From positions 1 through 64,000 of the forward strand of contig SVTR01000010.1 in NCBI GenBank assembly GCA_015063685.1: a DNA stretch of 64,000 nucleotides, written 5' to 3'. Source of the stretch: Oscillospiraceae bacterium. Its GTDB lineage: Bacteria; Bacillota; Clostridia; Oscillospirales; CAG-272. The position numbers and the translations under genes are program-made. The number at the start of each line of letters is the position of its first letter. Position 1 is the stretch's first letter. The notes under the pieces were generated by a model that made no database searches, was not told the origin of the DNA, and saw only the letters and a program-made list of their open reading frames with translations. Below are positions 58,727-64,000 of this stretch, one piece after another.

Positions 58727-60355
58727 ATGAAAAAATCTACGCGTATCATTTTGTCCGTTCTCATCGGTACGGCGTTGACGGCGGTATCTTATTACTTTAT
58801 GCTGCCGCCCATCAATCTTCAATCCACGGGATTCTGGCTGTATCTTTTGATGGTCATCTGCTTTTATGCGCTTCCTCTGGGCGTCATTAAAAACATTCCC
58901 GGTGTCAAGAATGGTCATGCCGTCAAACCCAAATTCAATAAAATCTTTATCATTATCGCCGCGATCCCTGTCGCCGTGTTGGTGTTGGGCGGGGTCATCT
59001 CCTCCTCCTTCTTCAACGCCCAAAAATATGCCGCGGTGATTGAGGTGAAGGAGTCCAACTTTGCCGAGGATATGCCCGAGGCTGACGTGGTCACCAATAT
59101 CTCCCTCATGGATACCGCCTCCGCGTCCATCCTGGGTAACCGTACCCTGGGTGCGCTATCCGACGTAGTGTCCCAGTATGATCTCAGCGAAGACTATAAC
59201 CAGATCAACTATCGGGGCACTCCCAAGAAGGTAGCCAACCTGGAATACGTGGACATTTTCCGTTGGTTTAACAACATGGAGCAGGGTATCCCCGGCTACG
59301 TCATGGTGGACCCCGTAAACAACAACGCGGAGTACGTCAAGCTGGATCAGCCCATGAAATACGTGGACAGCGGTTATCTCACCGACGACCTTATGCGTAA
59401 GCTCCGCTTCTCCTATCCCACCAAGATTTTTTCTTCGGTGAACTTTGAGATCAACGACGAGGGTCAGCCCTTCTATATCGTTTCCTGCATGGCGCCCCGG
59501 GTAGGTCTGTTCGGCGCTATGGACGTGAGTGAGGTCATCATTTTCAACCCCTGCGACGGTTCCTCCGAGATCCATCCCGTTTCCGAGGCTCCCGCCTGGC
59601 TGGATAACGTTTACGACGGCTACCTGGCCTGCGAAAAGTACGACTGGTACGGTACGCTGTCGGGCGGCTTCTGGAACTCGGTGTTCGGTCAGAAGAACTG
59701 TAAGCAGACCACCGAGGATTTCGGCTATATCGTCATTGGTGACGACGTATGGTATTTTACAGGCGTGACCTCGGTGACCAGCGACGAGTCCAACATCGGC
59801 TTTATCATCTCCAACGCCCGCACGGGTGAGTACAAGTATTATCCCGTTATCGGTGCTGAGGAGTATTCCGCCATGGGTGCCGCCGAGGGTAAGGTACAGG
59901 AAAAGGGCTACGTGGCTTCTTTCCCCTCTCTCATCAACGTGGCCGGTCAGCCCACTTATATCATGGTGCTGAAGGATCAGAACGGACTTGTGGTGCTTTA
60001 TGCGCTGGTCAACGTGGAGACCCACAACATTGTGGCCACCGGAGACGATCAGCGGGAGGCCAAGGAGGCTTATCTCGAGCTTCTTCTGGAGCGCGGTGTG
60101 ATCACCCCCGAGGAAAAGCCCGAGGTGGAGACCAAGTCTGCCGAGATCACTATAGCGGACGTGCGCTTGGCTACTGTGGGCGGTGAAACGGTTGTATATA
60201 TCACCGCTGAGGACGGTATCGTCTACAAGGGTCAGCTGGCTCTGGACGAAACCCTTATCCTGCTCCGCGCAGGGGACAGCGTAGTGGTCACTTATGAGGA
60301 AACTCAGCATGAAAAGATCCGTCTTGTCAGCGTCTGGACGCAAAGCACCCCTTGA
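58727..60355 (+). CDS. Membrane-anchored protein with large extracytoplasmic domain
   Basis: The 542-residue protein has three N-terminal helices (about residues 5-25, 36-53 and 71-93) and then about 440 residues of soluble domain with a beta-rich, repeat-like character (NLEYVDIFRWFNNMEQGIPGYVMVDPVNN; SPYPTKIFSSVNFEINDEGQPFYIVSCMAPR-like stretch; DFGYIVIGDDVWYFTGVTS). The end (about 470-540) looks like a small beta-barrel. It resembles conserved uncharacterised Firmicutes membrane proteins; a wall or spore function is possible but unproven. A GAAAGGAAGG site precedes the ATG. Confidence 0.75.
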   Translation: MKKSTRIILSVLIGTALTAVSYYFMLPPINLQSTGFWLYLLMVICFYALPLGVIKNIPGVKNGHAVKPKFNKIFIIIAAIPVAVLVLGGVISSSFFNAQKYAAVIEVKESNFAEDMPEADVVTNISLMDTASASILGNRTLGALSDVVSQYDLSEDYNQINYRGTPKKVANLEYVDIFRWFNNMEQGIPGYVMVDPVNNNAEYVKLDQPMKYVDSGYLTDDLMRKLRFSYPTKIFSSVNFEINDEGQPFYIVSCMAPRVGLFGAMDVSEVIIFNPCDGSSEIHPVSEAPAWLDNVYDGYLACEKYDWYGTLSGGFWNSVFGQKNCKQTTEDFGYIVIGDDVWYFTGVTSVTSDESNIGFIISNARTGEYKYYPVIGAEEYSAMGAAEGKVQEKGYVASFPSLINVAGQPTYIMVLKDQNGLVVLYALVNVETHNIVATGDDQREAKEAYLELLLERGVITPEEKPEVETKSAEITIADVRLATVGGETVVYITAEDGIVYKGQLALDETLILLRAGDSVVVTYEETQHEKIRLVSVWTQSTP

Positions 60356-60381
60356 TCATGCTCTTCAAATCTTAAACCAAT

Positions 60382-60542
60382 GGGTATCTCTAAAAACTCA
60401 TCGCACGCCGATATGACGGTGCTTTTTCCGTCATACGTCACAAAATTCTTTCGCATAGGGACAACTATGCGTGCAGATTTTTGTTTAGTCTGACGAAAAA
60501 ATCCCTCGCATCTCGCCGCACGCTGAGTATTTAGAGATGCCC
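60382..60542 (-). mobile_element. 161-bp MITE, copy 2 (intergenic)
   Basis: Same length and ends as the copy at 43673-43833, in the opposite orientation, flanked by the 4-bp duplication CAAT (60378-60381 and 60543-60546). The translated frame differs from copy 1 by about one residue (Val for Asp in the ARIVVPMRKN segment), so the two are recent relatives. It lies 27 bp after the stop codon of the 542-residue gene. Confidence 0.88.
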
Positions 60543-60555
60543 CAATGAATTCAAC

Positions 60556-60597
60556 AAAATCCCCCTTCGGGTCCAAAACTCGAAGGGGGATCTTTTG
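60556..60597. terminator. Bidirectional terminator between the 542-residue gene and the ABC gene
   Basis: ATCCCCCTTCG (60559-60569) pairs with 60581-60591, with A/T runs on the two sides. Confidence 0.82.
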
Positions 60598-60624
60598 TCC
60601 GACCCAGGGTCGGTCGTTTTACGC

Positions 60625-63600
60625 TTATTCGGTGCGCAGGGCCACCACGGGATCCTTCTTGGCAGCGCTTCTGGAGGGGATGATACCTGAGACCAGAGTC
60701 AGAAGCACGCTGATGGCGATCAGAATGAGGGCTGCGGGCAGGGGAAGAATCGCCTTGAGCTGAGCAATGCCTGTGAGGGCGTTCAGGATAAGGTTGATGG
60801 GGATGCACAGCAGATAGGTGACGCCCACGCCAAGGAGACCCGAGGTAAAGCCTATGATCATGGTCTCGGCGTTGAACATGCTGGACACGTTCCGCTTGGA
60901 CGCACCAATGGCGCGGAGAATACCGATCTCCTTGGTGCGCTCCTGTACTGAGATGAGGGTGATGACACCGATCATGATGGAGGACACGATGAGGGAGATG
61001 GACACGAAGGCGATGAGCACGTAGGTGATGGCGTTGATGATGGTGGTGACCGAGGACATGAGCATGCCTACCATATCGGTGTATTTCAGCTTGTCGGTCT
61101 CCTCAACGGAATTGTTGTAATCAGTGATGAACTGCTCAATGGCATCCTTGGATTCAAAATCAATGGCGTAGAAATTGATGGAGGCGGGCTTGGCCTTTTC
61201 AGCGTCGCCCAGGAGAGACAGGTTGGAATCCAGGGTTGCGTCGGTTTGGGGGGCCAGGTCGTAGAGCATATCCTGGAGCTGGTTGAACTGCTCGTCATCC
61301 ATGACCTGAAGAAGCTGAACGAAATTGTCGTCGTTGACGCTCATCTCCATGATGGAGGTGTTCATATAGTCGTAGATGCCCGTCATGGTCTCCTCGCTGC
61401 AAACGGCAGAGAGTCCCATGACCACGGTCATCCGTTGCTCCATGGTCAGGATGGGGAGGAGGGTCAGCACGTTCTTGTCGCTGAGGGTCAGTCCCTTTTG
61501 GGACAGATCCTTAAAGGCATCGCCTGCGGAGAGCTGAGCGAAGAGCATGGGGAGCATTCGTCCTCCGGTGGCATCGGTGGCCTTGATGGTCTGCATCATG
61601 CTATCCACCAGGGCACTGATCTGCTCGGTGTCCATGATAGCGGCGAAGCCCGCAAAGCTGGTGGCGTTGACGGGAGGCTCTTTTTCAAAGACATCCTTGA
61701 CCATTTCGGTCATGGAGGCATACAGGGTGTTCATGGTGGCGTCGTCGATGGTATTGATGAGCTCGTCAATGGTCTCCTTGGTGTAGGTGGTGCGCTCAAA
61801 TTTGAGACCGGTCAATACGTTGTGCTCGGGGGTGTTCTTTTGCTGGGCGATGATCTCGGACTCGGCGTTCATATCAAGGATGAGATCGGTCAGATCCTTG
61901 GTGTAGGCGATGGAGGTAGCGATGGAGGTAGCAGAGGCGCCCTTGGCGGGGCGGATGATACCCGAGATCTTCAGCTCCACACCGTGCTCGGTGACGAAGG
62001 CTTCCTGCTCGTAGTTCAGAATATCCTTGCGAATATCACGCCAGACGGGATAAGAGGTGCCGTCCACGTTGTAGGTGTTCCCGCTCTTCTCATAAAAATC
62101 AGAGGTGTTCAGCAGGCGGAAGGACATACCGAGGAACTGATCGAAGGTGAAGGGCTCGATGGGGGTTGTGTCGTATTCGCCTTCGGTCATGAGGGCCTTC
62201 ATGATTTCCTCAAGCTCGCTCTGATCCAGAATGCCCAGCATGTACAGGGCCATTTTACTGATCTGATTGTCCTCGGAAACCACCAGCACGATCTCGTTTG
62301 CCTCGTCAGGCCATTCGCCGGCCACCACCTCGTATTGGCGATCCAGAAGCTCGGGGTTGTCGATCATCTCGGACATGATGCCCATCATACCGGACATACC
62401 CGAGGCGTTCATCAGCTCGGTGATGCTTGAGAAGGCAGAGCCCATGTTGTCAAAAATGGTGGTAGGGCTGACTTGGGTCTTGCCGTCGCCGGTAAAGACC
62501 TGCAAATCAAAGTCGTAGGTGTACTGGATGGCTGAGAGGTGGGGCTCCAGGGTGTCGTAGTTTTGGTCGATGTGCTCCTTGAACTTTTCCAGATTGTTGC
62601 TGGTTGTAGCGCTCATGGCAGACATCATGGTGCCCAGAGAATCGTCAACGTAGATCAGGTTGGGATCTCTGTCGGCTTCCATAGACTCGTGCACCTCGGT
62701 CATAGCGCCCATCATGGCAGAGAAATCCTGGGTCTCCTTCTGAATGGTGAGCGGGTAGGAGGACAGGGTGTTCTCCTGAACGTAATCAATATAGGCGGTG
62801 GTACCCTGAGATACCGCCAGAATGAGGGAGATACCGATGATACCGATGGATCCCGCGAAGGAGGTCAGAGCGGTGCGTCCCTTTTTGGTGAACAGGTTCT
62901 TGAGGGAGAGCATGAAGGAGGTGCCAAAGGACATGGAAGGTTGCTTTTTCTTGTCCTTGACGGCAGCCTCTGCGATGGCTTTTACGCGCTTTTCCTCAGC
63001 GGAGACCTCCTCGTCGGTCAAGGGGGCGGAATCCCTCATGATATGGCCGTCCAGCATATTGATGATGCGGGTGGCGTAATCATTGGCCAACTCGGGGTTG
63101 TGCGTAACCATGATGATGAGACGGTCACGGGAGATGCGCTTGAGGATCTCCATGACCTGTACGCTGGTTTCGGTGTCCAGCGCGCCCGTGGGCTCGTCGG
63201 CCAGGATGATGTCGGGATTGTTGACCAAAGCGCGGGCGATGGCCACTCTCTGCATCTGACCGCCGGACATTTCGCTGGGGCGCTTGTTGAGCTGATCTCC
63301 CAGGCCTACTTCTTCCAAGGCAGCCTTGGCTCTCTGCTTGCGCTCGGCCTTGCCCACACCCGACAGGGTGAGCGCCAGCTCTACGTTCTGAAGCACCGTC
63401 TGATGGGGAATCAGATTGTAGCTTTGGAATACAAAGCCGATGGAATGGTTGCGGTAGGCATCCCAATCACGATCCTTGTATTTTTTGGTGGACGTTCCGT
63501 TGATGATCAGATCACCCTCGGTGTAGCCGTCCAGACCGCCCACGATGTTGAGCAGGGTGGTTTTGCCGCAGCCGGAGGGGCCGAGGATGGCTACGAATTC

Positions 63601-63693
63601 GGATTTGCGGAATTGCAGATCAATGCCGCGAAGCGCATGAACCACACCGCTACCGGCAGGGTAATCCTTTTTGATGTTTTTGAGTATTAACAC
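60625..63693 (-). CDS. ABC protein with fused ATPase and FtsX/MacB-type permease
   Basis: The 1022-residue protein starts with a MacB/LolD-type ATPase (about residues 1-225; Walker A GPSGCGKTT near 39, LSGGQ-type signature as MSGGQMQRV, Walker B ILADEPTGALD). A transmembrane helix near 285 leads to a large outer domain (about 310-870), and three C-terminal helices (MLMSSVTTIINAITYVLIAF; a YLLCIPINLIL segment; LPAALILIAISVLL) form the FtsX permease. Such transporters act by mechanical force in peptide export or resistance. The start is GTG (63691-63693) with a GGAGGAG site. Substrate unknown. Confidence 0.92.
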   Translation of the reverse strand: MLILKNIKKDYPAGSGVVHALRGIDLQFRKSEFVAILGPSGCGKTTLLNIVGGLDGYTEGDLIINGTSTKKYKDRDWDAYRNHSIGFVFQSYNLIPHQTVLQNVELALTLSGVGKAERKQRAKAALEEVGLGDQLNKRPSEMSGGQMQRVAIARALVNNPDIILADEPTGALDTETSVQVMEILKRISRDRLIIMVTHNPELANDYATRIINMLDGHIMRDSAPLTDEEVSAEEKRVKAIAEAAVKDKKKQPSMSFGTSFMLSLKNLFTKKGRTALTSFAGSIGIIGISLILAVSQGTTAYIDYVQENTLSSYPLTIQKETQDFSAMMGAMTEVHESMEADRDPNLIYVDDSLGTMMSAMSATTSNNLEKFKEHIDQNYDTLEPHLSAIQYTYDFDLQVFTGDGKTQVSPTTIFDNMGSAFSSITELMNASGMSGMMGIMSEMIDNPELLDRQYEVVAGEWPDEANEIVLVVSEDNQISKMALYMLGILDQSELEEIMKALMTEGEYDTTPIEPFTFDQFLGMSFRLLNTSDFYEKSGNTYNVDGTSYPVWRDIRKDILNYEQEAFVTEHGVELKISGIIRPAKGASATSIATSIAYTKDLTDLILDMNAESEIIAQQKNTPEHNVLTGLKFERTTYTKETIDELINTIDDATMNTLYASMTEMVKDVFEKEPPVNATSFAGFAAIMDTEQISALVDSMMQTIKATDATGGRMLPMLFAQLSAGDAFKDLSQKGLTLSDKNVLTLLPILTMEQRMTVVMGLSAVCSEETMTGIYDYMNTSIMEMSVNDDNFVQLLQVMDDEQFNQLQDMLYDLAPQTDATLDSNLSLLGDAEKAKPASINFYAIDFESKDAIEQFITDYNNSVEETDKLKYTDMVGMLMSSVTTIINAITYVLIAFVSISLIVSSIMIGVITLISVQERTKEIGILRAIGASKRNVSSMFNAETMIIGFTSGLLGVGVTYLLCIPINLILNALTGIAQLKAILPLPAALILIAISVLLTLVSGIIPSRSAAKKDPVVALRTE

Positions 63694-63790
63694 TGGTTCT
63701 CCTCCGTGTTCTTAACTTGTTCACAATGTGAAGCGAATATTAAATTTTCGTTACCTGGCAATGATTTTTTGAAAATAATTGACAGATAAC

Positions 63791-63819
63791 AGTATAGCAG
63801 TTTCTTGGTAAATTGTCAA
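63791..63819 (-). promoter_or_regulatory. Promoter of the ABC-permease gene
   Basis: On the minus strand TTGACA (63819-63814) and TATACT (63796-63791), 17-bp spacing. Confidence 0.8.
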
Positions 63820-63933
63820 GGGCTTGGGGAAGGGGAAAGGTTGATTTTTTTGTGATTTTGTAGGCGATGTGCAACACTTTTTCATCACAATAGCGAAGAA
63901 AGATGTCGATAGGAAGCGCTTGGGGTAAAAACA

Positions 63934-63968
63934 AAAAAGCAGGGCACCGCTTAAGTGTCCTGCTTTGA
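63934..63968 (-). terminator. Terminator of a gene entering from the right edge
   Basis: AAAGCAGGGCAC pairs with GTGTCCTGCTTT (one G-T pair) over 63936-63966; the T run lies on the minus strand, so it serves a minus-strand gene ending near 63980. Confidence 0.75.
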
Positions 63969-63979
63969 ATTTTGGATGA

Positions 63980-64000
63980 TTAGAGAGCGCTTCCGGATTC
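63980..64000 (-). CDS. Possible 3' end of a truncated minus-strand gene
   Basis: A frame open from the window edge ends with a TAA (63982-63980) 12 bp before the terminator. Only six codons are visible, so neither the frame nor the product can be judged. Confidence 0.25.
   Translation of the reverse strand, partial: ESGSAL

Noticed and set aside
63740-63934. A 64-codon minus-strand frame near the right edge
   Set aside because: It has no ribosome site, contains the promoter of the ABC gene, and lies between a promoter and a terminator.

Overview
The window looks like a chromosomal segment of a spore-forming, anaerobic, plant-polysaccharide-using member of the Clostridia (Bacillota), probably a gut or rumen type. 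The grounds are sporulation genes (spoVAC, spoIVB), an acyl-CoA dehydratase activase system typical of anaerobes, split transketolase subunits, a PTS with ptsH/ptsI, GH78/GH106-type glycosidases with uxaC, and sigma-A promoters that nearly all read TTGACA-N17-TATAAT. No rRNA gene, CRISPR array or prophage was seen. Species cannot be told from the sequence.

Layout. 1-720: an IS200-type insertion sequence. 800-2850: recA-recX. 2850-7400: a GH78-like rhamnosidase, a 480-bp inverted repeat locus, a small DUF6809-like gene with a structured leader, and lysC. 7400-13900: an ABC exporter, the two transketolase subunits, a MATE exporter and an HD hydrolase. 13900-25300: a zinc-ribbon membrane protein, spoVAC, an (alpha/alpha)6 glycosidase, a GH106-like protein, uxaC, a nuclease-like protein, spoIVB, and a P-loop kinase with pyridoxamine kinase. 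25300-34200: a second DUF6809-like gene with the same type of leader, DAHP synthase, fakA, a large CotH/RCC1 lipoprotein and an HprK-like kinase. 34200-35950: tRNA-Ser, an EF-Tu-domain-like protein and an HD protein. 35970-42850: a PTS cluster (EII-ACB, endonuclease/phosphatase, malQ, ptsH, ptsI) interrupted by a second inverted repeat locus. 43000-44700: tRNA-Thr, tRNA-Tyr and a four-helix-bundle gene carrying an in-frame 161-bp MITE. 44700-53700: a PTEA-repeat amidase, a WG-repeat lipoprotein, a GT39/FAD/GtrA operon, a ZIP transporter and a zinc-ribbon membrane protein. 53680-58100: a two-gene acyl-CoA dehydratase activase. 58200-63700: two membrane proteins, a second MITE copy and a MacB/FtsX-type ABC protein.

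The genes suggest uptake and cutting of rhamnose/uronate-containing and alpha-glucan sugars (GH78, GH106, UxaC, PTS EII, MalQ). Sugar carbon then passes through the pentose phosphate (transketolase) and shikimate (DAHP synthase) pathways, alongside sporulation and envelope-building functions.

Three non-coding systems stand out. (1) Two unlinked DUF6809-like genes share a leader RNA with a 12-bp P1 helix, a possible pseudoknot that competes with a hairpin, and a UUCG-capped terminator ending at the ribosome binding site; the helices are kept although their sequences differ. (2) A roughly 90-bp repeat with covarying hairpins forms opposed arrays around a different inverted-repeat element at two loci, one of them inside the PTS cluster. 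(3) A 161-bp MITE with 4-bp target duplications is open in one frame and has added 55 codons to a protein without breaking it.
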